Source: Acanthornis magna (Eukaryota; Chordata; Aves; Passeriformes; Acanthizidae). From it: DNA of 64,000 nucleotides. Where the stretch lies: contig JAWUZG010000138.1 in the NCBI GenBank assembly GCA_036785705.1, positions 1,629,501 through 1,693,500 on the forward strand, in the 5' to 3' direction. The notes beneath the pieces were generated by a model. It did no database searches, was not told the DNA's origin, and was given only the letters and a program-made list of their open reading frames with translations. Made by a program: the position numbers and the translations under genes. Positions 15,185 to 41,429 of the stretch are shown here, piece by piece; position 1 is the first letter of the stretch; every line of letters begins with the position of its first letter.

Positions 15185-15734
15185 ATTAACATGTTGACAC
15201 AATTTTCCTGGATATTATAAAACAAACTGAGACATAAACACTCTCTCAAACTTTATAGCAGGGTCAGTAACTCACTATGAAATAAAAATATAAAAATAGA
15301 CATGATGGTCATCACAGTTCCATTTACAAGAAAGTTATTGATATCTTGGTATTTTTTCTGTAAAAATGCATATGATATCATCCATATCTAGACAGTCCTC
15401 AAGAGATGCTCATCTAAAATAGATCATTAGAAGCATAGGTTAAAGGAGATCCTGCAATATTATAGATACTCAGTTTTACCATACAGTCTTTCTCACTCAA
15501 ATATTTCCTTAATATTAACTCCAAGTCCTTTCGACAACAAATTAAACACATATGCCTCTGGTGACAGAGCCCTCTATGTATCTTAATGAAATTTATTTCC
15601 ATTTGACAATATTTTTTCATACTTCCACACCCTGATGTTGCTTTGCTTATCTCTTGACTTATAAAATTAATTTCTAGCCATACCTTCTGACAGCAGACAA
15701 AAAGACTGACACTCAAAGGGGCAACAAACATCAA

Positions 15735-15960
15735 CAGCAGCTTCAGCTCTTTATTAGCCTGCGGTACAGTCTTTTATACCCTCTTTGCCACACCCATAAC
15801 AGGTGTTCCTTGTTACCTTACAGATGTTCCTTGTTACCTTACAGTTGATTAGCAAACTATCCACATGTGCCTTTTCTACTTAGTTCCCTTATAAGGTTGT
15901 TTACTCCTCTTGTTTGGGGGCACAGCTGTAACTCACCAAGGTCTAGGCTGCCTGCAGCCT
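15735..15960 (-). mobile_element. Possible LTR fragment
   Basis: Minus-strand AATAAAG near 15750, followed by short direct repeats on the plus strand ('gttccttgttaccttaca' twice, 15807-15843), suggests an LTR remnant. No paired LTR or target duplication was found, so this is weak. Confidence 0.25.
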
Positions 15961-17390
15961 TTTCCTATCTTATCACAAACTTCTAAGTCATATTCTTCGT
16001 ATTTGTCATTCTGGTTCCTTTTCTCCATACTTTACAGTAATATTTTCCTTTTTTCAGAAGAGGGCTACAAAATGTACTCTACTCTAAGTACTAGCGGCTA
16101 TCACTAAGATAACTCATTATTAAGGGGAGCAAATATTCATATCCTGCACCATAGAGTACTTATACTAATATTGACAACAATTAGATTGAATAAATATAAT
16201 TAATTGCATAATTAAACAATTTTCACAAGTCTTTGACATGATTAAGTGGGTAAAAACTTGTTCCCCCAGTTGCTTTACTCTCTGGCTCAGGTGACAAACC
16301 AAGTGCTGATGAACTTCTACCTGATTTTGTCCCCCCAAAGTACTTTAATTCTTTCCCTTAAATTTTCTGCTGAAATTTACGGATATTTTCTCCAATTTTC
16401 CTGATCTGATTTTAAGTTTGATCCCATTCCACCCTGCCAAACTGCTTGGATGCCCCTTTTTCCAAGAAACACAACAGTTGTGGTTTCTTGTCACCTCAGG
16501 CTCTTTTATTCCAGCGCTGATGGGAGCACTGATGACCCACTTGTTTTGTTGTGTCCCAGTGGGGAACACATGACAGTGGCTGACCCACCTGGCTGGATTT
16601 TAACACCTCTGCTGTGATTTGCTCCTAACACATGGGCCAGGCAGTTTCAGCAGGTTTAAAGCAGCCAGGTTTCAGTGAGACCTCGTTGCTGGTCTGCAGT
16701 GGAGCAGGGCCCAGAGGAGGGTCCCCTCGATGGCTCCAGGCTGCCATCCCCTGGCACTGGCTGCCTGGAGCAGAGGGTCCGGCTGGCTGTCACCCGGGAG
16801 CTCCCTGTGACTGACAGGAGCCTGATGGGGCCATGGGACAGGCACCCCCTGCTCCCCCCACCGCAAATAATGCCATCGGTTCCTGCCAAGGATCCCTAAA
16901 GGAGCTCATCTGTGCTTCAGTGTCAGGTGGCAAGGCCCAAGCTGAGGAGAAAGCTGATGGGGCCTGTGCCATCAGAGCAACAGCCAAGGCCTGAGGGGAA
17001 AGGCACAGCCTCAATCGCAGCTGATGTCTCTGGGCCTGGTGTCCTCTGCCTGATCCCCCGTGGTGACTACACCCGCCTGGGACGTGGCTTTCCTGAGCTC
17101 TCCAGAAGGCATGGGGACTCTAGGTGCAGGCAGGGCTGGGTCTCCAAAACCACCATGTCAGAGCCACCAGCCTGGCCAGGGCTTCTCCTGCAGCCCTGAT
17201 TCTCCAGAGCCCTCCTCAGGGAGTGCTGTGAAAGCACAGCTTGAGCAAAGGGACATGGATGGCCCTGCAGCACCGCTGGCCCTTGGAGCAAGCCCTGCCT
17301 CTGCCTTCGTCCTCACCCAGACAGGGACTCCAGGATGGTGGCTGTAAAATGCTGCACTTCCAGAGCTGCAGCCCAGCCTGTCTTTCCCAT
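15960..17390. other. Intergenic; GC-rich from about 16.6 kb, no gene seen
   Basis: Composition rises in GC from 16.6 kb, giving many overlapping open frames on both strands, which is expected in GC-rich noncoding DNA. The segment around 17281-17310 ('ttggagcaagccctgcctctgc') aligns with 48376-48400, so the paralogous zone begins just before the conserved block. Confidence 0.45.
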
Positions 17391-17391
17391 C

Positions 17392-18180
17392 TGTTGGTTT
17401 ACAGCAGCGAGGATGCTCCACCCACCACAAGGAGCCCTGACTGACTGCTGGAAGTACCTGGGCAGCTGCCGTGGTGCCTGTGGGACAGCACATCCCCGGA
17501 GGGAATGGCCACAGGCCTGGCGCTGGGCTGGCACAGGGCCATTGCACAGGGCCTAAAGGGGAGCACTCGGAGTCAGGCCCAGAGCAGGGGGAGCACGCTC
17601 AGGCCCCATTCTGATGTTTAACCTTTCAGCTGCAAATGGAGCTGGGCTGCAGCAGGTCTCTGTGGGGTAAGAATAGCAGCTGCTGTCTTGGGACACAGCA
17701 CACGTGTCCAGCTCCTCCCCGGCAGCACGTTGCACTGCCACATAGAAGGAGCCTACCCGCCCAGGAATGTCTTCAGGCGCTATTAGTGGCAGTGAATCAT
17801 CCCCACAAACAGGCACGACCCCGCACAGAAGTCTTGGGAGAGCGAGGCTATTTTGGGCTTTTGACATTGAGGACGAGAGGAGCTGTGATGGGCTGATCCT
17901 CCTGGCATGAGCCTTCTCCAGAGCTCTCTGCAGCCTTATCCCCTCCACTAGCAATGGCTCTTGTGAAGGCTGAGGGGCCTTGGAGCATGGCAGGTGAGGG
18001 GAGCAGGAGCTGTGAGTTTGCTGGGGGTGCAGGGCCAGCCCTCGGTGCCATCAGCAGTGCCCAGCTGTGCTTAGGGCAGGTCCTGCCTGAGGGTGTGCAC
18101 CTCTCCCTGAGCTCAGGACACGTGGCCTCCTGCTTATCTTAAACCACCCCCACAAGAGTGAGACATATCAGAGGGTGCAT
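17392..18180. repeat. Near-identical intergenic block, A-B copy (candidate muscle regulatory element)
   Basis: From 'tgttggtttacagcag' to 'accacccccacaagagtgag', this aligns without large gaps with 48490-49282. By eye about eight substitutions fall in the first ~740 bases (about 99% identity), whereas sequence on both sides aligns poorly. It is noncoding: open frames exist but none looks like a protein family. E-boxes CAGCTG occur at 17463-17468, 17627-17632, 17677-17682 and 18062-18067. The block lies about 1.5 kb beyond the 3' end of gene B. An enhancer role is inferred; recent gene conversion or a young dispersed repeat are the alternatives. Confidence 0.85.
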
Positions 18181-19690
18181 GCAAGTGAAAGAGACAGGAA
18201 AGGTGGAGGAAGAAACAGCTGACTTTGCAAAAGAGTCTAAAGATGGCTTTAGGAGGTCAGAAAAGACCTAGTCACACCCACAATGCGAGAGTTACTGCTT
18301 CAGTGACTTGCCGCTCATTTCCCACTGCTGTCCTTTGAGACAGTGCTTTTGGACAAGTCATCAAAGCAACTCTCCAAGTGTCTCATGTGACAGTAGGGCT
18401 CATTCACTCCTCACTGGTCTATGTCAAGGCCTCCTGCAACATGGAGATGGGGGGACTAGCTGTGACAGCGTCAGAAAGGGACAGAGCTACACGAGTGGGT
18501 GCAATTGCATGAGCTGATATTGCTGAAAGGATTTCCAGATCAACTTCATAGCCCTCAGTTACCATTAACCTGTTGGGCTCAGTGTATACACAGAGCTGCA
18601 TGGCCTTTGAGGTTTCTGGGAGAATCCTCCAAGGCTGAAAATAAGGGATAGAAGTGTCTTGGAAGCCAAGAGCTGTTGGTTCTAAGAAAACATCAGCTCA
18701 GGCAGACATTTGTGGGCTTGTCTTTAACATACCTTGGCACTCTCTCTGTGTCTTTCACCCAGTCTGGAGACAAGGCTTAATGCCTCAATCCACTTGAGAT
18801 GGCTGACAGAACTGCACATGCCCAGTGTGCTTCTGGATGTTCCAATCAGGGTCCCTTCTTCCCTCATCCCCTTCCTTTCTTCCCCAAAATATATTGTCTT
18901 TAGCCTGTACATAAGCCAATAGAGAGTTACAGGAATGGAGGCGTACACCAATATATTTTCTTTTATCCTGCCTCAGAGGCCACATGCAATCTGCTGCACC
19001 AGGGGTGATGAGGCTGACCTTTGGGTCGATGTGGTGAAGAGGTGTGTTGGAGCCACGTGGTTTGTGAGAGCTGGGTGCTAAGGGACCATCCTGAGAGTCC
19101 TTCCAGCATGTGGGCCCAGGAAGGCTCAGCTGTTTGCCCACTCAAGAGAAACTGGCAGCAGGTGATGGCAGCAGCTGAGGATGTCTAGGGTGAGGGAGAT
19201 GGCACAATGTACAGACACTGTTGATGTGTTCTAACTGTGCTCTTTGTCACTAAAATGGTCTCTGTCAAGGAACTGGCAGTCCATTGTGCAGTGCACTGCA
19301 ACTTCTGATGACTTACCCAGAGATCGGTGTTTAGGGTTTGTGAGGGCCAGCATCAGAAACAAGAGTAGGGAAAGGAAAAAGGAGAAGGATCACCCTCTCT
19401 TGCCTCTCTCCCATGGGAAGGAAGCTGTGCTGAAAGGACAATGGGAGAAGCATTAGGAGTAAGTGAAGGCAGGAGCAGGACAAGGAGCTGGTGGAGACAG
19501 GAGAGAGCACAGGCTGCATTTTCAGGAGTCTCCACAGCAATGGCGAGCCTCCAAGTTTGCGAGTCCTCAATCCAGCACTTGCTTCAGCTTCTCCCTTCTC
19601 TCAGACAGGAAAATGCACTGCAATAGCCCAAGGAAAACAAAACCCGAAGAAGGCGCTGGTCATAGTGTGTATGCAGAGGAATCTACTACA
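18180..19690. other. Gene B 3' flank, no gene seen
   Basis: Sequence between the conserved block and the gene B poly(A) site. No exon, RNA gene or repeat was recognised. Confidence 0.45.
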
Positions 19691-19693
19691 GCT

Positions 19694-19699
19694 TTTATT
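19694..19699 (-). terminator. Gene B polyadenylation signal AATAAA
   Basis: Minus-strand AATAAA lies 105 bases past the gene B stop codon (19804-19806), giving the short 3' UTR usual for sarcomeric MYH genes. No additional coding exon is needed downstream. Confidence 0.8.
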
Positions 19700-19803
19700 C
19701 ACTAGACACCAAGGTGGGTACAAAGACTCATTGCAGAAGGAAAGCAACTGAGAGGTTCACATTTTGTGCAGCCCTCCGGTCGCTTTGCTCCCTTGTGACA
19801 TTC

Positions 19804-35253
<15,450 letters not shown>

Positions 35254-36532
35254 GCTTGCACTTTACTGAGGATATGTCAGCAGACAACTCTGAGGAGAAA
35301 CAATATGGTACTGATTATTTGGGAAAATTTTACATCCTGTGCCTCCGTATCTCTTCATACTCTGGGTATTTTAACTTGAAGTAACCAGAAACTTAATTTT
35401 ATGTCAACTTAGAAAACAAGAGATTTTTTTGGATGTAGTCTAGGTCCTCAAGTATTCATCAATGACCTTTTCACAACTGTTGATGTGGTGCTTTAAGAAT
35501 ACTGTGCCTGTCAGACAAGAGTGAATTTGTTTAACAAGTTTCACTAAGACATCACTATTAGGAATGGAAACAAAAGAATTTGTTAGAAGGGGGAAGAGTG
35601 AAATAAAACTACTGAAAAACTGTAGTGTAGGTGACCTACAGTCTTGGGAAAAAATGAATCTGTGGGACATTTACCCATTAAATGGTAATGGAAAGGTAGT
35701 GGGTAATAAATAAATAAGAAATAACTGCTAATGCAGTTATCAACTGAAAAAAAAAAAAAGGTGCAGGCTTCATGACCTTTTAATATTCTGCCACAACTTA
35801 ATTTGCTCTATGCATTTGTTACCCTTCACTACAATACCTAAATAATTTCAGCCCGAAATTCTGACTTAGGTGAAATAAAATTCGAGTATTGAAACTGGAA
35901 TTTTCAAGGCTATATTAAATTCCCAAATAAATACTTACTGAAAAAATCTAGGAACACATGAGTTCTCAAAAGTTTTAAAAAAAGTATTTCTTGAAATGAT
36001 TTATTAAACATGTAGGTAGCTAAATTTAGCCAACCACACTTGAAAATTCTCTAGCTACATTAGTAAAATTTATTCCCTCTTTATTCATTAGGTAATAAAT
36101 ATATTTATTATCTGGAATAAGAAAATGGGCATCTAAGAAAGCTGAGAATTCTGGCGCTTTACAAAGGTGGTTAGAAGGTCTGTATGTTCAGATGATTTAA
36201 TAATTAATATATTCTTAGATAGAATAGAGGATTTTGTATTTTTTGCTGCTGTGCTTTTTTGGTCCCATTCTTCTCCTGCCAAAGCAAAAATGGGAAGGCA
36301 GCACACCTTGATTTACGTAAGGTCAGTTAGGCAGAAGTGAAGAATGTCCCCATGGGGATTTCCTGTTCTGTCATCAGTAGTCAGAGGCTTCAAATGCAGC
36401 CTTGGGCACCCCCACCACCTTCTACTGCAATCCCACCAGGTTTGCATATAGGGTGAACCAGTGAGCCTTCCTGACACCCCACCCAAAAGGATCTGTCTCT
36501 GCTCCCTAAGAATTAGTAAATCAGGTTCTTAC

Positions 36533-36580
36533 CTCTCGTGACACCAGATGTGTGGCTCGTGGGCTGGCAGCTGGTCAGGA
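36533..36580 (-). other. MYH: Gene B 5' noncoding exon 2
   Basis: A 48-base segment with acceptor TGTTTTACAG on its 5' side and donor GTAAGAACC on its 3' side (minus strand). It sits between exon 1 and the ATG exon (whose 5' border is near 35260), matching the two-leader-exon structure of sarcomeric MYH genes. It has no ATG. Confidence 0.65.
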
Positions 36581-36769
36581 CTGTAAAACAGAAATGGCAG
36601 TTCCCAAATTGCTGCTGCACAGAAATCAAGCGTGAAAACATGCAGCTGCCTTGAAAACCGATTTATAATGGAGTCCCCTCCTGGACATGAGCACCGGAGG
36701 CAGCAGGAATGCTGTGGCACCTCAGGCTGCCATCCCCTTCCTGCCAGCCTGCAGACCCCATAGTCTTAC

Positions 36770-36789
36770 CTTGAAGCTTTCTGTGGAGC
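36770..36789 (-). other. MYH: Gene B 5' noncoding exon 1 (predicted)
   Basis: Donor GTAAGACT after CTTCAAG, 25-45 bases downstream of the TATA box, aligned with gene A exon 1. The 5' limit is estimated from TATA spacing. Confidence 0.55.
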
Positions 36790-36813
36790 CAGGGCAGACG
36801 CGTTGCAGGGACG

Positions 36814-37003
36814 TTTTATACAATCTCATCTGCAGATGCTACAGATGCCTACTCTTTCTTCGGTCAAAAATATTTTGGCAAACCCTCTTTGGTAAAGCAT
36901 TGTCTGGCAAACTGAACTAAGGGCATAATTGTCATTTGACATGACTAGATATAATTAGAAAATTTTGATGTCTTAGCTGTATGAATACATCTCCTATAAA
37001 CAA
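36814..37003 (-). promoter_or_regulatory. Gene B core promoter: TATA, palindromic double E-box, imperfect MEF2 site
   Basis: Minus-strand TATAAAA at 36814-36820. Immediately upstream is the 12-bp palindrome CATCTGCAGATG (36827-36838), which holds two abutting E-boxes, and a third CAGATG at 36842-36847. CTATAAACAA at 36994-37003 aligns with the gene A MEF2 site but has one base off consensus. TTCTTCGGTCAAAA is shared with gene A. Confidence 0.6.
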
Positions 37004-37099
37004 TCTTCCAAGGGTGTTAAGGAGAGAATTTGGACTAGTCAAAGCACTTAAAGAACTTGGATTCAGGACTTATGGATTTTATTGCTGGCTTTCCCACCA

Positions 37100-38930
37100 A
37101 CTCACTGTACGACCTGGGATGGATTGCTTGGTATGTCTGTGCTGCAGCTATCTCAGCTGTACAATAGATAAAACAGGATGTTAAAAGATAAATTAGCATT
37201 ATTAAAAGCTTTTGGCAATTTTGTTGGTTAAACCCTGAAGCAGAAGTGCAGATGTATGAGGTGAGGAGGGTGACAGGCACAGCAGGGTAGTCAGCCAAAC
37301 ACTGCAGCAGGGAGAGGCTGGGTTCTACCTGGGCTTTTAAGCTGATGCCTCTGAGAGATGTGAGGCAGCTTTGGGGGTATCAGGAAGAGTGTGCACACAC
37401 AAACACAGAGGCATGAGCATGCGTGCCTTTTTGTACATATTTCATATTGCAAATAAGTGGGAGATTCTCTAAAAACTGTTCTTGTGAGCCTTGTGAGGGG
37501 TTATACCTGTTGAGACTCCTGATCTGCAGGTTAGTGCCAGTGAGCAAGAGCTGGCTTTTGCTGGCAATTTAACTTATCCTTAACCAATGCCTGTACCCTA
37601 GGAAGGATAACTGATTTGAAATGCCTTCCAGCTAAAACCAGCACACCTACCTACAAATGACAGAAAAATCCTCTATTCAGTCACACCTTTACAAATGATT
37701 GGATGTATGCACAAACACATCATGTCAGCATGCAGCCCCAGATGCTCTCTACCTGATACAGCCTCAGCCCAGCAATTCCATTTCATGACAAATATCTTGC
37801 ACACTTAGAGTCCAAAACACCACGGGTATACCACAGCACTGGGGGTGGCAGACATGCCTGTACAACGCTGATGGAGAGGGGGGAAGGGGATTTTCTTGTA
37901 GTGCTGGAGAGACACTGGTCTTGTTTTAGGAATAGAGCACAGTCATGTGAGCCGATTTGAATCCTGTCAGATTTAGATTGAGTACTTAACACCTTCTTTG
38001 CATCAGTCATCAACAGAAAGAGTGGTTATCATCAGGGTAATCAGCCTCTTAAGCTGTTAGTCAGAGTGGGGAGCAGAATGGACTCCCTTTGATCCAGGAG
38101 GAATTAGTTAGTGATCTGCTGAGCTTAGACACTCACAAGTCTATGAGGCAAGACAGGATTCACCTGAGGCCACTCAGGGAACTCTGGGAAGAACTTGCCC
38201 AGCCACTCTCCATCATTTATCATCAGTCCTAGCTGATCAGGTGTGAGAGACTGGAAAGACTGATGTCTTGAGACATTTTGGGATGCATGTGTGTGGGGGA
38301 AGGGTAGGTCAAGCCTTGCCCTGGCAAGGCAGTGCCCTTCCCCATGCCCCACCCCACCTAGTGCCTGTATCTCAGCCTGGCAGAACTGCCAATCATGGGC
38401 ACACTGAAGGCAATGCCCTACATGTGCTCCTGGAGCCCCTAACCCAGCTCCTGAGTGGCCAAATGACTGGAAGTCCCACCTGGGGAGAAAGCCCAGGAAG
38501 ACCAAGTGGTATTTAAGGCTGAACACAAGGCAATCATGTTATCTAGATCTTACCTTATGCTTGGAAGTTTTGCCTAAACAGCACTGGAATCCTGGAGTTG
38601 GTAGCTATATGTGTGCTTTTCTACTTCTTTTCTGTCTTTCTGTCTTTTTTCTTCTAATTCCGTCTTCTTGGAATATTCTTGAGTAACATTGAACGAGCTT
38701 AAAGTTTGCTAAATTGAATAGGCCAACTTGATGCTCTGAGAAATGTTTTATGTTGATTGAATGTTGCACTAAACCTTTTGCCAAAGTTTCTTTGATTTTC
38801 CAAAGTTTGCCCGTGAAATCTTTTGTGTTGCTTTGACCCCTTGAGAATATCTTGTTGATATTTCTCCTGTGCGTCCAGCTTAGAGTACATGAACCATTGT
38901 AAACCCTTTTAAAAGTCTGTTTGTGCGAGT
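37100..38930. other. Upstream flank of gene B, no gene seen
   Basis: No exon, RNA gene or clear repeat. Short open frames have no recognisable content. Confidence 0.45.
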
Positions 38931-38935
38931 TGATT

Positions 38936-40344
38936 GGGGCCTTATATCAGGGACATCCCAGACAACCTGAGGTTGGACAATGTGATGCCCATCCACAAGT
39001 AGGGTTGGGAGGGGAATTCAGGAAATGACAGGCTTATCATCCTGACCTCAGTGCCAGAGAATGTTATGAAACAGATCAACTTGAGTGCTGTGATGCAATA
39101 CCTACAGGGGGATCAGGCCCAGCCAACACAGGTTTAGGAAAGGCAGTTACAAGCTGATCATCTTCTATGACCAGGTGACCCACCTGGTGTATGAGGGAAA
39201 GGCTGTGGATGTGTCTACCTGGACTTCAGCAAAGCCTTTGACACCATCTCCCACAGCATCCCCCAGAGAAGCTGCAGCCCCCAGCTTTGATGGGTGCACT
39301 CCTTGCTGGGTTAAAAACTGGCTGATGGCCAGGCCCAGAGATTGGCAGGGAATGGAGTTACATCTGACTGGGGCCAGGCATTGGTCATGTCCCCAGGGCT
39401 CTGGGTTGGCCCCAGTCCTGTTTAATATTTTTACTAATGATCCAAATAAGGGGACCAAGGGCACCCTCAGCAAGTTTGCTGATGACAGCAGGTTGAGTGG
39501 GAGTGTTGGTGTGCTGGAGAGCAGGAAGGCTCTGCAGAAGGATCTGGACAGGCTCTATCCATGGGCCGAGGCTGACAGTATGAGGTTCAACAAGGCCAAG
39601 TGCCGGTCCTGCCCCTGGGTGACACCAACCTCCTGCAGCTCCAGGCTGGGGCAGAGTGGCTGAAGGCTGGAAAAGTCCCTGGGGGTGCTGGTGATAGAGG
39701 CTGGACATGAGCCAAGGTGTGCCCAGGTGGGCAAGAGGCCAAGTGCACCTGGGCTGTACCAAAAATAGTGTGGCCATAGAACCAGGGGATTGACTCTCTG
39801 TGCTGGGCAGTGGTGAGGCCACAAATCTTGGCCTAACCAAGAATCTTGTGACCCATTTTGGGCCCCTCACAACAAGACAGACATTGAGGGGCCAGAATGT
39901 GTCCGGGAAAGGGAATAGAGCTGGGGAGGCTGGACCACCACAAGCAGCTGAGGGAGCTGGGAAAGGGCTCAGCCTGGAGAAAAGGAGGCTCAGGGGGACC
40001 TTGTGGTTCTGCACAACTCCTGACAGGAGGGGATAGCCGGGGGTGTCGGGCTCTGCTCACAGGGAACGTGGACAGGAGGAGAGGGAAAGGCCTCAGGCTG
40101 GGCCAGGGGAGGGTCAGGTTGGACATCAGGAAGAATTTCTTCACTGAAGGAGTGGTTAAACTTTGTAAGGGGCTGCCCAGGGAGGTGGTGGAGTTCCCAT
40201 CCCTGGAGGTGTCCAAGCAATGACTGGATGTTGCACTCAGTGCTCTGGTCTGGGTGACAAGGTGGGGATTGGGCACAGGTTGGACTCAGTGGTCTGGGAG
40301 GTCTTTTTCAACATAAAAGGTTCCATGATTCTATGACTCTATAG
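38936..40344 (+). mobile_element. CR1 LINE, 3' 1.4 kb including degraded reverse transcriptase
   Basis: Plus-sense CR1. The reverse-transcriptase C-terminal part is visible in broken frames: a [15 protein letters not shown] stretch near 39224, then in an open frame [12 protein letters not shown] and the catalytic-type FADDSRLSG, followed by [21 protein letters not shown]. The 3' UTR ends with 'ttccatgattctatgactctatag'. Frame breaks and internal stops make it inactive. It is the most complete CR1 in the window. Confidence 0.93.
39175..39663 (+). pseudogene. CR1 reverse-transcriptase remnant
   Basis: A 162-codon open stretch inside the CR1 copy. It holds the palm motif FADD and downstream RT-thumb-like sequence, but its N-terminal half is in the wrong frame relative to the CR1 protein (the 'gacttcagcaaagcctttga' segment reads DFSKAF in another frame). 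There is no endonuclease domain because the element is 5'-truncated. Confidence 0.8.
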
Positions 40345-40734
40345 CTGAGAGTGCTAGGCTAGATCACCTAACTTTGGGGATGTTTCATTTCCAGTGGCCA
40401 ACAACAAAGCCATTCTACTCAGAGAGTTCTTGTGGGTTTTTGTTGTTGTGCTGTGCAGGGTGTGGACTGTGCTGTGCAAGAGGCAGGAGGGAGGCACATG
40501 GTCAGGCAGCTCTGGGCAGGCGGCCAAGGGAAGTTCTGGTTTGAATGGGAAGCAGTCAGTGAGTGAGGTATCTCCAGGTATTGACACTCACCAGTGATTT
40601 GGGGATTGAATTTCCTGTCAGTAGGTCCCCATAGTTCTGTGGTAGAAACATAAAATCTTTCTTGAAAGTGGTCCAATTCTCAGTAAAGGGTTGTGAAGAA
40701 GGACATAGCAATGAAAGAGGAACTTTAATCCAGA

Positions 40735-41420
40735 TGGCTTTTGAATATGTCTGAGGATGGAGATTTCACAATAGCTCTGAGAAACTTGTGCCAGTGCTCA
40801 GTCAACCTTGCAGGAAAAAAGTCTTTCCAGATTTTCACAGGGAACCTCCTGTGTGTCAGGTTGTGCCCATTGCCTCTTGTCTTTTCACTAGGCACCACTG
40901 AAAAGGGCCTGGTTCCATCCTCTGTGCGTCTTCAGGTATTTATATCCGTGGATGAGATTCACTTGATCATTCTCTTTTTCCAGGCTGAATAGTCTCAGCT
41001 CTTTCAGCTGTCCCTTTTGAAAGAGATGCTTCAGTCTCTCATTCATCTTACTGGCCCTTTTCTGGATGCTCTCTAGAAGTTCTATATCTCTCTTACACTG
41101 CTGAGCTTGGCACTGGACACCACTCCACATGTGGCCTCAGTGCTGAATTAAGGGCAAGGATCACCTCCCTCTATCTGCTGCAACAACTCCTCCTAATGCA
41201 GACACCGTTCACCTTCTTCACAGAGAGGACACATTGCTGGCTCATGTTTGACTTCGTGTCCCCCAGAACCCTAACCCTAACCCAAGTTCTTTTTTCACAC
41301 AGCTGCTTTTCAGCTGGTCAGCACTCAGCATATTCTGGTTGCTCCTCTGCAGGTTCAGGGCTTTGCGCTTGCTTTGCATTACTGAGTCCCAGACTGACCT
41401 CAGGGTTTTGCCTCACCAGT
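40735..41420 (-). mobile_element. CR1 LINE fragment, inverse orientation
   Basis: The complement of CR1: 'ccttgcaggaaaaaagtctttcc', 'cattgcctcttgtcttttcactaggcacc', 'ttccaggctgaatagtctcagctctttcagctgtcc' and 'cactggacaccactccacatgtggcc'. It lacks the terminal tail at its low-coordinate end. It lies nearly adjacent to, and facing, the 1.4 kb plus-sense CR1. Confidence 0.88.
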
Positions 41421-41429
41421 ACTCAGCTT

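Noticed and set aside
16632..18142. Many overlapping open frames in the GC-rich zone, including frames preserved in both copies of the near-identical block
   Set aside because: Frames are open on both strands and in several phases, as expected from low stop-codon density in GC-rich DNA. Preservation between copies follows from about 99% nucleotide identity and is not evidence of coding.
41267..41283. Telomere-like AACCCTAACCCTAACCC
   Set aside because: Fewer than three units and embedded in the minus-sense CR1, where a C-rich 'cccccagg' stretch normally lies; drift within CR1 explains it.
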